NCBI RefSeq assembly: GCF_963924675.1
Contig: NC_089238.1
Location: forward strand, 45,526,879-45,590,878
Direction of reading: 5' to 3'
DNA length: 64,000 bases
Source: Phocoena phocoena
Taxonomy: Eukaryota; Chordata; Mammalia; Artiodactyla; Phocoenidae
The notes under the pieces were generated by a model. That model was given only the letters and a program-made list of their open reading frames with translations. It was not told where the DNA came from and searched no databases. A program made the position numbers and the translations under genes. Positions within the stretch are counted from its first letter, which is position 1, and the number at the start of each line of letters is the position of its first letter. This document shows, one piece after another, positions 12,056 to 24,432 of this stretch.

Positions 12056-12955
12056 AATAAAAGGTAGACGTGCAGCATTTAACAAGTAGCTGCCAGTGAG
12101 GGGGTATGAGACAGTGACCAGTGTTGAAAGCACTCACTTGAGCAGGGTCAGGCAGGGTTGGTGTTCACTTTCTTCTGGGGTTTGCCACATGCCTAATGGC
12201 TGGTGGAGATTGATGAAAGCACTGGTCCTTTTCTTCACTCATGTCAGTTGGAACTATGCAAGGGTCACTGCGTGAATCCAGATTTGATCTTATGTGAATG
12301 GCTGGCTTTATTAAAGAGATTCTGTGAAAGGAACTCTGATTCCCAGTCATTATTTTTGTCAGAAGGATTTGGTTAACAAATAAGATCACTTTTAAATAAT
12401 GTTTGCTAATAACTCTAAGTTGGTAGTACTTGGAAAAAAATGATGCAAAATGTGTCAGTTTTCTGTAAAGGATTTTCTCTGTAACCCTCTATAGCCTTTC
12501 ATCTTTAAAGTCTGAAAATGAAATATTTTAAGTCTTCTCTTCTGGACTCATACTTTCTGGATGACCGGAATATTTGTATCCATATGAGCTTCTGCAGAGA
12601 CCTTGCTATGTGCTGATCATATTCAAATGTGAGCTTGGTAAGAGCAGAATAATTTGTATATGGAATTACCTGTCCTGGGTTACCTAATCCAAACATGCAG
12701 TGATTTTTCATGATTTCCAGGTTTATAGTACATCTGATGGTGCAAATGAATTAGCCTTTACATTATATGTAAATACAAAATGTATAAACTTATTCTCTCC
12801 TAATAGAAATGAGGCATTTTTAACTTGCTTTGGAAATAATAACTTATGCCTTTGCATAGTAGTTGTTTGCAAATCTTCCTCCTAAACGCTAGGAATAATT
12901 TTCAGGTAAATGTATGACTCCTAAGAATATAGCAGTTATCATTAGAGAGTGTTAG
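12056..12955. other. Unique non-coding sequence
   Basis: I see no recognisable repeat or exon. The short open frames here are at chance level. Confidence 0.4.
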
Positions 12956-13480
12956 ATTTCAAGTGACAGAATCTTACTTCCAACTTCAGTACTGCTTAAA
13001 CAAAATAAGAAATTTATTAGATCATGTAGTTGGGACACTAAGACACTAGGATGGCTCATAGGGTCAAAAGATGAGCTGCAGATACCAGGGCCTCAAGGTT
13101 TAGAACTGCTGTCAGTATGATTATGATTCACTTATATTCATCTTTCTTGCCTCCTGTCATCCATCCATCCTGCTCACATTTCTGCTTTTACCTCCATGGC
13201 TTTGTTCTTCAGAAAGCCTTCTCCATGTGGTGGGAAAGATGCCTGCTAATATCTTTAAGTTCATTTTCAACCTAGAAGGTCCAAAGAAAGAACTTCTCTT
13301 TCCCAGTGTTCAGCTATCGTTTAAGGGAAGAATTCCAATTGGCATTATCAGGGTCACATGTTCATACCCAAGAACAGTCAGAGTATAGGAGAACAGGATA
13401 CTATGATTGGCCAGGTCTGCTTACCCCTTGTGGACAGGACATTGGGTTCTTATAGGAAGACAGAGAATGGGAGGGGGGAA
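12956..13480. repeat. Ancient interspersed repeat, family not assigned
   Basis: The layout resembles old mammalian LTR or DNA-transposon fossils (a TCAAGTGACAGAA-type start, then cttctcc..., and a 'ggccaggtctgcttacccct' stretch). I cannot name the family or orientation without a repeat library. Confidence 0.4.
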
Positions 13481-15150
13481 TTATACTGGAGAACCCAAAG
13501 AAATCCTTTACAAAAATAGATTGTTAAAAAGCGTTAAATACTGTTAAAGAGTATTCCTTATTGAGTACGCATTCTTGAATACAAGTAAGATAAACAGATT
13601 TGAGAAAATAATCCACTATAAGGGGATCCACAAACCCTTTATACTCATATGAGAAGATATTTTCTCATGTTAGAAAATTCCATAGAAATGTTGACTATTA
13701 TGTGAACTCTATTTGGCCAGTGGAAATGAAAATTGAAAAAGACTGTAAATAGTTAAATCCAAATAATTCCTCTGTATAAATGAATTATATAATTTTTAAA
13801 AAAGTCTCACACACACGCACACAAAAGGAAAATTCCATAGGTTAGAGGAACTGATACAGCACACTAGAGGAGAGGACAATTGAATTAGGGATTGTTGTGT
13901 TAGAAAAGAAATTAATACACCCAAGATTTTCCTTTGCTTACATTTCTTCCACAAAGAAGTCACTAAGAAATGATAGACTGTAGCTTTTTTAAAAATTATT
14001 TTTTATTTTTGCTAAGCCAGCAAGAGTGAGCCATTTCATCTGTTGTTATTAAAATAAGCCCTCATTGATTTAATGGTTAGATCCAAAATAAGGGATTTTA
14101 GTTATCAGTAAGTGGTAATTTCAGTATCAGTTCTTCATTGCAGCAAATTCATAAATATGCATTTGTTTATGAATATTCTGCAATGAAAATAATATGAATT
14201 GACTAGCATTAATACGGATATAAAAATAGATTACCTTGAGTGATGTATGTGCATGTGTGAATTGAAGCAAATTCTCCAAATGAACATTCATCATGTGTAA
14301 TATCTGTAGAAACCAAAAACATTCTCACTGTGCTTTTGCAAGCCTACTGGTTTTTAGACTCTGGTGGTAACAGAATCAATGGCATATAAATTAGAAGTTA
14401 TTATATTTTAGTAAGGCAAACATGGATTTAAAATAGCTCGTCTGCTATATTTAAATTAGTATATCTGACAAAATGAACAAGTCTGTCAAAAACTGCTTTT
14501 ACAAGTTACGGTCTGGAAACGTAACTCTCAAGTTGTTTATGCTATAGTAATACATTACAAATAATAGAGGGACTGCAATTATTTATAAGGAATTCACTTT
14601 GTCAGGAGACTGTGGCCACAGCATACAGCTCAGATGACACTTGTGTCAAAGAACATTAATTGGCTCAGATAACTCAAAAGTTCCTGGCTGGATCTAAGGA
14701 TTCAAGTGATGTCATCAGAACTCAGTCTCTCGGCACTGCTTTTATTTGTGTGGCTTCGTTCTCAGCTTCCCCCCTCATTGGGTGCTAGAGGGCTGCCAGC
14801 AGAATTAAGCTCATATCTCACTTCTCAGCAACCTCAATGGAAAGAAAGCATGCCTCTTTTTCAGCAGTTGCAGTAAAGTCAGAATTAAGCCTCATCGACT
14901 GATTGGTTTGACTGGGGTCGTTTGCCCTGTCCTGAACCAGTCACTACGGCCAGGGAGGTATGATATTGGGGTAGGCCACTCCCGGATTGGAGTAAGAAGT
15001 GGGGTGTTTTCCTAAGCAAAAATGATATTGATCCCAGAAGAAGGGTGAATGGATGCAGGGTATTAAAAATCAATAAATATCTGCCAAATGATTCTTTTTT
15101 AAAATGAAGATATCCTTGAGAAAGAAAACAGAATAAATGATTCAGTGATT
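13481..15150. other. Unique AT-rich non-coding sequence
   Basis: No repeat is recognised over most of this segment. It contains the hairpin at 14134-14187 and AT-rich blocks of the kind found in conserved non-coding DNA. No exon with good splice sites is seen. Confidence 0.4.
14134..14187. other. 54-base near-perfect hairpin
   Basis: The arms 14134-14157 and 14164-14187 pair at 22 of 24 positions (one is G-T) around a 6-base loop. The arms begin TTCATTGCAG and end CTGCAATGAA. The centre carries ATATGCAT, close to an octamer-type POU site. It may be a small RNA precursor, a regulatory palindrome or an old MITE. Confidence 0.6.
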
Positions 15151-15159
15151 CAGATGCCC

Positions 15160-15480
15160 ATTAATCATTCAACAAGTATTTATTGTCTCCATGCCTGTCA
15201 CTATATTAGGTATATATGCTAGTGGTGAGCACAGTGGTCGAGGTCTCAGAACTCATGGAAGTTGCTCTCTGGTGGAGAAGGCAGACATAAAAATCTAGTT
15301 ACACAAACAATTTACTTATTATGTGAAAAGTGCAATTGCTATGGGAACATATAACAGGGAGCCTTCAGGGAGGTCAGGAAAGGCTTTCTAGAGGCAGTGT
15401 TGTTTCAACTGAGACCTGTAGGATGAGTCTAAGCAAGGGAAAGGGGGTGGGATGGAAGGAGAGAGTTTCAGAGATTTTTA
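15160..15480 (-). repeat. LINE-2 3' fragment
   Basis: The sequence 'attcaacaagtatttattg' followed by the 'gtcaggaaaggctttctagag' pattern is the complement of the L2 3' end. Confidence 0.7.
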
Positions 15481-16109
15481 CCTCTAAGTAACCCTGTAGT
15501 TTGATCAGAGGAACTGGGGAAGCCTGAGAACCTAGACAAAATGGGGACAGAGTGCACCAGTAGGGCTAACGGACTTGGAAGGCGATGCTGAGTGTTCCAG
15601 AGACAAGAGCTATGCATTTCACTGTGTCATCTGCGGGTGTCTGTGATAAGTGAGTCTCAGAATCCAGATCCATACATGGATCAAGACTTTCTGAAAGAAG
15701 ATCTAGCTAAAGCTCAGAGAGTCTCAATTTTAATATACCTTTTCAAAAATTTTTTGCTTTTTTGGGTTCTTCAAGTGAGAAGAGGCTGGAAAATATGCCC
15801 TTGGCTGCTTGACAGACAAAAATGTTTACTTTTGGCCATTAAAGTTCTGCAAGTAGCTATTCAGTGTTAACACATTAAGTGTCCATCTAAGCTAACAGTG
15901 ATTGTATCTCAACCTTTTACCTGAAATGAAATGATATTGAGACATCAGCTCTGTATATCTTAGATTAGTGGCATGAATGGGTTTTCCAGGTAATTACAGA
16001 CATCTGAGCATCTAAGTAGACTTCTACCAGTCCTGGACACTCTTTGTATTTTGCTTAATTTTTGCATTTTATCTTCAAAGTTTCAAAAAAGTTGGACTTT
16101 TGGAAAATT
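15481..16109. other. Non-coding sequence, partly possible L2
   Basis: The left part may continue the L2 remnant. The 92-codon open frame at 15592-15870 has no family resemblance and I do not call it a gene. Confidence 0.35.
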
Positions 16110-17600
16110 CTTTCGGCCTGGGTTAGGATTTCTCCCCTTATACCGTCTACACTCAGTAAATGAGGATATCTGCTCCTAAGAATGGTAGACTAGGTAATAC
16201 AGGTCTACCCTCCTGCTGAGGGCAACTAGAAAAACTGGACAGATTATAAACAAAGGCCTGCTTCAAGGCACTAGAAGGCTAACAAATAGTGAAGAGGTAT
16301 CATCCAATAAAGATGTTAAAAAAAAAAAAAAAGCTATCAGACCAGGTCCTGGGGGAACAGCAACCCAGGGAAGTGAGCCCCAAACTTGGTGCCCCTGAGA
16401 GCACATGCAAATTCCAAGGAAGAAGCTGAGAGACTAAGAGGCTGGGCAGTCTTTGTGGGCTAATGCAATGAGAATTGGTGCCCAGGGTCTGCAAGGATAC
16501 AGGGAGCCTGGTGAATCCTTTCCCTTTGGGTTTGGACCTTAAAGGGCTGCCTCAAAGGAGTAGGGATGAACTAGAAGTCAGCCCATGAAGCCAGATGAAA
16601 TGAAAAAATAAGCCTGGGCCAAGACATTTGTAAAAACCTGTAACTGAACAAAGGGCTTGCGTCCGGAAGGACTTTCATCAATCAATAAGAAAAAGACCAC
16701 CCAATAGAAAAAAGTCAAGAGAACTGAACAGTTCACAAGTATGAACTGTTACAAAAGGGACATCCAAATGGCCAGTAAACATGTGAAAAGGTACTTAATG
16801 TCGTTAGTAATCAAGGAAATGCAAATTAATACCACAGTGAGCTATCATGACACGCCCACCAGATAGCTGAAATTTAGGTTGCCAATAGCAAGTGGTAGCA
16901 AGGTCAGGGGGCACCCAGATCTCTCATACACTGCTGGTGGGAGTATAAATAGGCACAACAACTTTGGAAAACTGTTTAGCGTTATCTACCATAGTTTAAG
17001 ATATGCATACCCTATGATCCAGCAATTCCAATCCTAGATATATATGCTGCTGGTCCTTGTGCACAGACGTATACAAGGGTGTTCATAGCTGCATTATTCA
17101 TGATAGCCTTGTGGACCCATTATTCATTTGGGCTGGGAACAACCCAACAGTTAACCAGTAGTAGAATGGATTAATAAATAATAGCATATTCAAACAGTGA
17201 ACTATTATACTTAAATGAAAATGAACAGACTATAGCTAAATGCGACAAAACAGATACATAAATAGAGCGAAAGAATCCAGACACAAAATATTACATGCTG
17301 TGTGATTCCATTGTTCTAAATGTTAAAAGCCAGGCAAAACTATAGTGTTTAGGGGTACATGCTTAGGTTATAAATGAAAATCAAGGGAGTGATTTCTACA
17401 AAAGTGAGGACAGTGCTTACCGTTAGTGGGGAGGGAGGGCTTAGTGATGAAGAGGGGGTTTGAGGGGGTGCTGGCAGTGTTCTTTAGTTGGGTGATCATT
17501 ACACAGATGTTCACTTTGTAATAATTAATTCAGCTGTACATTTTAGAGACGTTTTTCTACATGCATATAATATTTCACAATAAAATCTTTTAAAAGACCA
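16110..17600 (+). repeat. Old L1M-type element, sense
   Basis: This sense-strand fossil L1 includes the ORF2 C-terminal region (16740-17230, with 'ctcatacactgctggtggga' and 'cagcaattccaatcctaga') and a 3' UTR ending near 17600 with AATAAA. The left part (about 16110-16700) is less certain and may come from a different part of an L1. Confidence 0.7.
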
Positions 17601-17856
17601 TATCACTTTGTCTTTTCTCCACCTCAGTGAAACTAAAAGCAGAATTTATGACATACTCAATCAGATTGCAGCAGTGCTTTTCCCTTAGAGATGTGACAAA
17701 GCCTGAATGTGGGCAGACAGGCAAAGTCAGAGTCAAAATCGAGTTTGATTTCTGGGTGTTTATTACTAACTTTCATCTTCTTTCCTTATGATTTTACTTA
17801 TAATTAACTAATACAGTGGCTTAGCGTATAGTAGACACTCTATTATTTAAGTATTT

Positions 17857-18101
17857 TAAAAATTTTATTTTTGGCTGCGTTGGGTCTTTGTTGCTGCTCA
17901 CAGGCTTTCTCTAGTTACAGCGAGCGGGTGCTACTCTTTGTTGCAGTGCACGGGCTTCTCATTGTGGTGGCTTCTCGTTGCGGAGCAGGGACTATAGGTG
18001 TGAGGGCTTCAGTAGTTGCAGCACACAGTCTCAGTAGTTGCGGTGCATGGGCTCAGTAGTTGTGGTGCGTGGGCTCAGTAGTTGTGACGCGTGGGCTCTA
18101 G
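17857..18101 (-). mobile_element. CHR-type SINE, truncated
   Basis: The body of the SINE is present from the A-rich tail (left) to about 18101, but the tRNA-derived head is missing. No target duplication is evident. Confidence 0.85.
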
Positions 18102-19110
18102 AGATTTGGGGAGAGTGTTGCCCTTGGAGAGGGCATGGAAGCTCTGTTCCCCTTCCCCATACCTTGCCTTGTGCATCTCTTCCATTTGGTTGTTGCTGAG
18201 TTATATCCTTTTATAGTAAACTGGTGACCTAGTGAGTAAAATGTTTCTCTGAGTTCTGGGAGCCGCTGTAGCAAATTAATTGAAACTGAGGCCGGGGTCT
18301 TGGGATACTCTGATTTATAGCCAGTGGGTCAGAGCACAGGTAACAAGCTGGGCTTGTGACTGGTGTTTGAAGTTTGGGGGCAGTCTTAACCAGTGGAACA
18401 CTTAGCCTGTGGAATTTGATGCCATCTCCGTGTAGATAAATTACTTGCTGTTTTGGGGAATACCCCTCCTGCCCCTGCCACAAGCATGCACACACAAACA
18501 CGCATGCATGTTGGAATTGGTGACCGGAACAAAATACAAAATACATCTTTATTTTTCTTTTCTTCAACCTGGGTCAAATAAGAGGATTCTTTCTGAAATT
18601 TGTCTCTCTTTTATCTACCTCAGATATATGTCACACATTCTGCAGACAGATGTTTTCAGGAAGTATTTCAGGGAGAAAAGAGCAGAGGCCAATGTGAAAC
18701 CTATGAAATCTGAAGTAATCCAATTTAAAAGAGATCAAACAAATAGAAAACCAAGGAGCATAACAGCTTTAGAAACAGTAGAAAACCAGAAGAAGCGCAA
18801 GATTAAAATATGAAAATTAATCCTTTTACTCCAAGTGCCTAGAGAACCTGTCACTGACAACAGAAGTCATGTTGCATTTACTTGAGCATTTTCTGTATTT
18901 TTTTTCTTTGATATTTTCCTGCTAAAATGGTTCTTTGGGATAAAGAAATATTTATCAACATCCCAGAGTATAATTGCCCTTGCCCTCACTTTAGCAGTAG
19001 CAGAACTTGAAGACATGTGAACAGTTTCATATGCTCTTATTTATTTCCAGCAAGCAAGATTTAATTGAATGGAATTTCCATCTTTTCAGTTTTTTTAAAC
19101 CGAACTTTCT
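18102..19110. other. Unique non-coding sequence with a candidate orphan exon
   Basis: No repeat is recognised. A 122-codon plus-strand open frame lies at 18445-18813 and is described separately. Confidence 0.4.
18624..18813 (+). other. Candidate terminal exon of unknown origin (speculative)
   Basis: A good acceptor (pyrimidine tract then CTACCTCAG ending at 18623) precedes an open frame that starts within a codon and ends with TGA at 18811-18813. The peptide is lysine/arginine-rich and its last residues are ENQKKRKIKI. I do not recognise the family. It could be a chance frame, an alternative 5' exon of this locus or a decayed pseudogene. No polyadenylation evidence was found nearby. Confidence 0.15.
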
Positions 19111-19114
19111 GCTA

Positions 19115-19205
19115 ATAACACTAAGAACAATTATATGCCAGGTACTGTGCAAAGTGAAGTACTTTACAAATATTATCTCATTTAATCCTCATAATAAACA
19201 TATGA
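19115..19205 (-). repeat. MIR fragment
   Basis: The pattern 'ccaggtactgtgcaaagtg' followed by 'atctcatttaatcctcata' is the complement of a MIR SINE 3' part. Confidence 0.65.
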
Positions 19206-19214
19206 GGTGGATGT

Positions 19215-19680
19215 GATAGATGGCTTCCGATGATCCTCACTTCCTGATATTTACGTCCCTGTGTGGCCTCTCCCACATTGAATAGGGCTGATCTGTGTGA
19301 CTAATAGATCTTGCATAAATGATGGTGTGTGACTTCTGGGGCACAAGCTACATTGCAGCTTCTCCCATGGTCTCTCAGACTGCTTGCTCTGAAAGTAGCC
19401 AGTCATCACGCCATGAGGACACTCAAGCATCCCTGTTGAGAGGCCCATGAGGGGAGGAACTGAAGCCTCCCACCAACAACCAGGAACAGCTTGCTAGCTG
19501 TGTGAGTGAGCCATCTTGGAAGTGGATTTTCTAGCCTTAGTCAAGCCTTCAGATGAATGTAGCCTTTGCTACCATCTCTGACTGCAACCTCATCAGAGAC
19601 CCCAAGCAGGGTTCTCTTTCCTGAGTTATGTGGGAATACATTTTCCTCTGAAAGAAAGTACTCTGTCATACATACTGAAC
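19215..19680. repeat. Ancient LTR-like interspersed repeat
   Basis: The layout (tcacttcctgatatttacgt ... ccatgaggacactcaagca ... gaaagaaagta) resembles a MaLR-type solo LTR or relative. Family assignment needs a library search. Confidence 0.4.
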
Positions 19681-19819
19681 ACTTATTTAACTAGATTCTT
19701 AGGTAGAAACACTAGAAGGAGCTGGAGGTTGACATTTAAATGAAGGAAAAAGAGGAAAATAGTTCCTCTGTGAAATGTTTTAGCCTAGTGAAAATTCTCT
19801 TTTATTGAGTGCAATTTAA

Positions 19820-20130
19820 TATTAAATTCAATTCAACGAATGTTAACTGAGCCCCTTCTATGTGCCAATCACGCATGGTCTGTACAGCAAAGAAGCTTAC
19901 ATTCTGGAGGTAGATGCGGGCTGGTAAGCAAATAATTACTGTACAGTGTATTACATTCAATAATAGAGGCATGTGCAAAGGACAAAGTGATTGTCACTCT
20001 TTGAATGCATTAGGGAAGGCCTTACTTCTGGGGACCCTTGAGATGAGTTTTGTAGGATGAATAGAAGTTTGCAAGGCAGACAAGGATAGGGATGTGAGAA
20101 GAAAGTATGAGTCTATAAAGGTATAGAGGT
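19820..20130 (-). repeat. LINE-2 3' fragment
   Basis: 'ttaactgagccccttctatg' and 'agggaaggccttacttctgg' fit the complement of L2. Confidence 0.65.
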
Positions 20131-20164
20131 GTGAAATAGCCTGGCACATTTGGGGATTGTGAAA

Positions 20165-20865
20165 GTCATTTAATTAATTACAAACATTTATTAAATATGC
20201 ATATGTATGAGGCCCTGTGCTGGGTATGGGGAATACAGTGATAAGAAACACAAAATTCCTGTGCTCAAGGAACTTATAGACTCAAGGCAGAGGGAGATTA
20301 ATAAATAACCATGATGGGGTGAGCATGAGGGCCCGTGAGTTCATAAAGAAGGGGCAGCCTTGGGTAGTCAGGGAAGCCTTTATGAAAGAGGTCACATCTG
20401 AGTCTGGAAAGACAAATGGGAGTTAGTTGGGGAGAGAAGGGGAGGAGGGGAGAAGAAAGGCATTCCAGGTGTTATGTACAAGTCTGGAGGTGTGTGAGCC
20501 CCTGAGACTTTGTGAATTGCGAGTTGAGCATAAAGTGCGAGAAGGGCAGGTTCCTGGGATGGATGTCGTGCTGAGAAGCTTACAGAGTATTCTGGACTAA
20601 AGGATTTTAGGTAGGGAAATGAGATGACCAGATTTTCCCTTTAGAATAGTCACTGTGGCTGCAGGGTAGAGAATGTCCAGGCTATGGGGGTGGGGTGGGA
20701 GTGGGGACACAATTCTGGAGTCAGGGAGGTCAGTTAAGAAGCTGTTGCAGCCACCCAGGCAAGACATGAGAGTGACATTAACAAAGGAAGGCAGCAGGGA
20801 TGAAAGGGAGTAGATGGATTTGTGAGATGTCAGGAGGTAGATCCTCAAGGTGGAGGCAGAATAAT
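20165..20865 (-). repeat. LINE-2 fragment
   Basis: This runs from 'aaacatttattaaatatgca' through 'cctgtgctcaaggaacttat' to the 'aagctgttgcagccacccag' pattern, the complement of L2 in the expected order. Confidence 0.75.
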
Positions 20866-21115
20866 GTCACCATCAAGAGTGTGGACTCTGGAACCAGAGT
20901 GACTGATTTTCCTCCCACTTCTTTCCTTTACTAGTGTGGGAACTGGAGCAGGTTACTTACCTTCTCTGTGCCTCTGTTTCCTTATCCGTGATATGGGGAG
21001 AATAATACTACCCACATCTAGGGTTGTTGTGGCGATTAAATGAGTACTTATAATGTTTGGAACACTGTCGGCACATAGTAAGTGTTCCATAAACATTTAG
21101 TTATTATATGATTGA
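20866..21115 (+). repeat. MIR SINE
   Basis: This is a long sense-strand MIR: 'agtgtggactctggaaccag', 'ctctgtgcctctgtttcctt', 'gattaaatgagtacttataa' and 'cacatagtaagtgttccata' appear in consensus order. Confidence 0.85.
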
Positions 21116-21790
21116 TAGGAGGAGAGAGAAGTCATAGGTGACTCTGGGCATGGGCAATTGTGTGAATCATGATTCCATTCACAGAGGGATACAGAAGAGA
21201 GCAGGCCTGGGGGGCATGCTGGGCTTGAGGTGCTTGTGGACACCTAAATGGAGACATCTTGTAGGCGTTGGAGTCAATGGAGTGGAGCTCAGAAGGGATC
21301 TGGGTGGGATAAATTCTCTAGAACTGCAGGGAGGGCATGGGCAGGGGCGTGAGAAATAGAAGGACTGAAATAGTTGTTGAGATGAGAGGTGACAAGGGAA
21401 AGAGATCGGGAGGTAGAGGCCCCAGTGGAGGCTAGAGACTCCGAATTTGCAGTCACATGATCTGGACCATTGTGTGGTTTTCTCCAGCAATCCTAACAGC
21501 CTGTTAGTATGAGAGAAGAGTTGAACAGCTAGACTGACCCAGTGTTGGGCTTTTACTGGCTGTGATGGCAAGGCTTGGAATCAGGACATTGACGATATTA
21601 CTAAGAAACTGGAGGACAGGATCAACTGTGAGGTCTAGGCTGGAGAGGGAAGAGTGAAGATGACATGAGAGGGTAGAGAGAGCCATAGAGAGGCTAGGAG
21701 ATGGAAGAGCATAGGATGTTGGAACCAGGTATATTGGGAGTATCAGAATGAGAGAGAGTGATCCTATGGAGAGAGGGTGCCCTCTCCACC
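21116..21790 (-). repeat. Probable further LINE-2 sequence
   Basis: This purine-rich stretch follows the internal L2 complement loosely ('acctaaatggagacatcttg' resembles the L2 part that usually reads 'catccaagtggagatgtc'). The MIR at 20866-21115 would then be an insertion into one L2 copy. Confidence 0.5.
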
Positions 21791-21799
21791 CCCCACCAT

Positions 21800-22345
21800 A
21801 GTGTTTGTTATTATTTTTAGACTTAAAAAGTAGTACATGCTTGTTGTAAAAAGTTTGAACACTTTAGACAAATCCACTTAGGAAGTGGAAGTCCCTTATT
21901 CTAATAGTTTCTTATAATTTTTAGTGTTCATTATTTTAAATGTATTGTTAACAGTTTAGTATATACTCTTCTGTATTTTTCTGTGCATCATTTCTTAGTA
22001 TTGTTTCAGAAATTGAATCATTATACGTATTGTTCTGAAACTTGCTTTTCTTCGAATATACCTTGGCTATAATAATTTCTTGTACATTTAATCTTTGAGA
22101 ATGGGTTATTTATTTATTCATTGTCCACAGTGATTTTAATTACTGTTCAAAAATTTTCCCTGTTATGACTTTTGGGTAGATTGAGAGGCTTTTCTTTCTT
22201 CTTTTTTCCTAAGAATTTTTTTTTAACATACAGAAATCTGTACATAATTAGTGTATACTACTTGATACATATGGAGATAAGTATACACCCATGAAACCAT
22301 TACCACAGTCTATGCCATAGACCTATCCATCACCTCCAAAAGTTT
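21800..22345 (-). repeat. Old L1M-type remnants, antisense
   Basis: 'gtagtacatgcttgttgtaa' and 'cccatgaaaccattaccaca' are typical antisense L1M 3' region text. Probably two fragments. Confidence 0.5.
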
Positions 22346-22378
22346 CCTCTGGCCCTCTTATTCTTTATTATTATTAGC

Positions 22379-22381
<3 letters not shown>

Positions 22382-22466
<85 letters not shown>
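22382..22466. repeat. (TG)n(GA)n compound microsatellite
   Basis: An uninterrupted TG tract at 22382-22430 is followed directly by a GA tract at 22431-22466. It is likely polymorphic in length. Confidence 0.97.
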
Positions 22467-22468
<2 letters not shown>

Positions 22469-22549
22469 AGAACACTTAACTTTTGCCCTCTTAGTACTTG
22501 AAACTTTGTACCCATTGACTAATATCTCCCCCTAACCCCTGACAACCAC

Positions 22550-23640
22550 CATTCCAGAGAGTGGGATATTTAAACTCAAGATTTTATTCGGATATAGAGC
22601 AGTATCTGGTGATGATAAGGTCTGGAAGGGCCTTCCTGGGAATGCAGATTGAAGTATAATGGAGGTGAGTGTTTTGAATCGGTTTCCGGCTCTATGGATG
22701 TTGCAGTCATCCAGAATGATGGCAGGAGTTGGGAAGAAAGGGAGGACAGTGACCCGGTTGGCAGAATCCTCAGTGTGTGAGTATGAGAATGTGAGTAGAC
22801 AGAAGAGATGAAGGCAGGGAAGTGAGTATAGAGGGGCATGGTTTGAGCCACAGTGGAGCAGCATGGGTCAGTCTGCAAAGCAGATGGGAACCAGGCAGGG
22901 AAAGTGTGAACTTACAAGGAGTGGGGATCAGGGAGAATAAAAGATGCAATTTATATATTTTAAAGATTTTATTTGGTAAGAATTGAAAGACTGAAGGCAG
23001 GCAGCCCTGCTGGGAGACTATTGTGGCCCTGGAAAAAATAGCAGAGCTTGGGGATGTGGATAAGAGAGATGTTTGCAGGGCCGACAGGACCTAGTGACTG
23101 ATAGCACTTGACGTGAGGGGGCAGGAGAGTTGAGGGTGATTCTCCAACTACTGGTTTGAGAAAATGACAGTGAAAACTAAGATGATAAGAGACAGAGGAT
23201 GAGGAAAAACAAGGAGTTATGTGTACGTGTATGTGTGCAGGCTGTGTAGGGGAACAGAGGGTGGAAAGAAATATAATGACTATTTAATTAAAACATAATT
23301 CCATGAGTTTGTGAAGTTAATTTTAAAAAATAAAAATTTATTCTAGATAGAAACTGAAGATTTGGAGATATGCCTAGATGAGATAGTAAATGCCCTAGTA
23401 AAAGTATTGTTGTCCAGACCTTTTTAGTTAAAAAGTTCTTTGGTTCATGGGTTCTTTTACCGTACTTTGACTGGAGGGAGGTCTTTAAAAGCAGGATGTT
23501 AAGTTAACCCATGAATTACATGACTCAAGGCATTCCAGGGACATTAATGCATGGATTTAGTCCTGTGTTAGATATTGGAGCAGTGGGCTAGGTGATTATC
23601 ATTTTTCATGACACTCCTGAATACTGACTCTGTCTAATTT
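22550..23640. other. Non-coding sequence, partly L2-like
   Basis: The purine-rich section to about 23220 resembles complement L2 but is too diverged for me to assign. The rest shows no recognised feature. Confidence 0.35.
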
Positions 23641-23659
23641 ACTAGACGATGGTTCGTTA

Positions 23660-24000
23660 GAAATTCACAAGCATCCATTATATACAAGGCACTATACATT
23701 ACAGTCTCTACCTCAAGGAGCTTGTATTAATATTGGAATAAGCACGTACATAATTGCAAAGTAGAATGTTTTAGATGTTACAAGAGAGGGAAAAAGTAAG
23801 GTACCGGAAGGTCAAAGACGCTGAACAATCACTACTGCTGGTAGGATTAGATATTGCTTCGATAAGGAAATGACATTTGAATCAGGAAGTAATCTGTGTA
23901 GAGGTAAAGAGAGGACATTGCAGACAGAAGGTGCAGTGTGAACAGAGTTTTAGGGAAACATACCTTAACCATTGTAGATACAGAGCTGTAAAAGCATGAT
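23660..24000 (-). repeat. LINE-2 3' fragment
   Basis: 'caaggcactatacattacag', 'ctacctcaaggagcttgtat' and 'aggaaatgacatttgaatca' are in L2 complement order. Confidence 0.65.
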
Positions 24001-24210
24001 CCAAGTATACTATAGGCTGGAGTTGTAATATAGTGCTATTTATCAGGAACAAAAAAGGAAAGTGGTCAAGATTTTTAAAGTAGTTAAATCAGTTACAGAA
24101 ATAAATGAGTTTTAATAAAAAAATACCTGGGTAATCAGATTTTAATGCAATAACTACTCTGTATTTTGGTATGATAAAAGGACATGCTATTTCTATTTTG
24201 TTGAGATAGA

Positions 24211-24306
24211 GTGGCCAATTTAAGTTACAGCATAGCTTATGAATACATCTTTTCGTACGTGGCCAATTTAAGTTACAGCATAGCTTATGAATACATCTTT
24301 TTGTAC
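24211..24306. repeat. 48-bp tandem duplication
   Basis: Units 24211-24258 and 24259-24306 are identical except one base (C or T near the end). It lies in a diverged antisense L1M remnant and is far better conserved than its surroundings, so it is a recent local duplication. Confidence 0.95.
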
Positions 24307-24432
24307 TTGGGGTAAATTCTCCAGCATCAAAGGATATGTACAGTTTAAAAAAATTGCCTAATGAAGTTACTGATTTACATTCTACCTGTAGTGTATGAGA
24401 GTGCCCATCTTCACAACATCTTCATAAATAAT

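Noticed and set aside
16870..16895. X-box-like (RFX) motif GTTGCC...GCAAG
   Set aside because: It matches the ciliary X-box only loosely and sits in an old L1; no promoter features are near.
22330..22515. Frame with repeated Ser-Leu and His-Thr residues
   Set aside because: It is a translation of the (TG)n(GA)n microsatellite.
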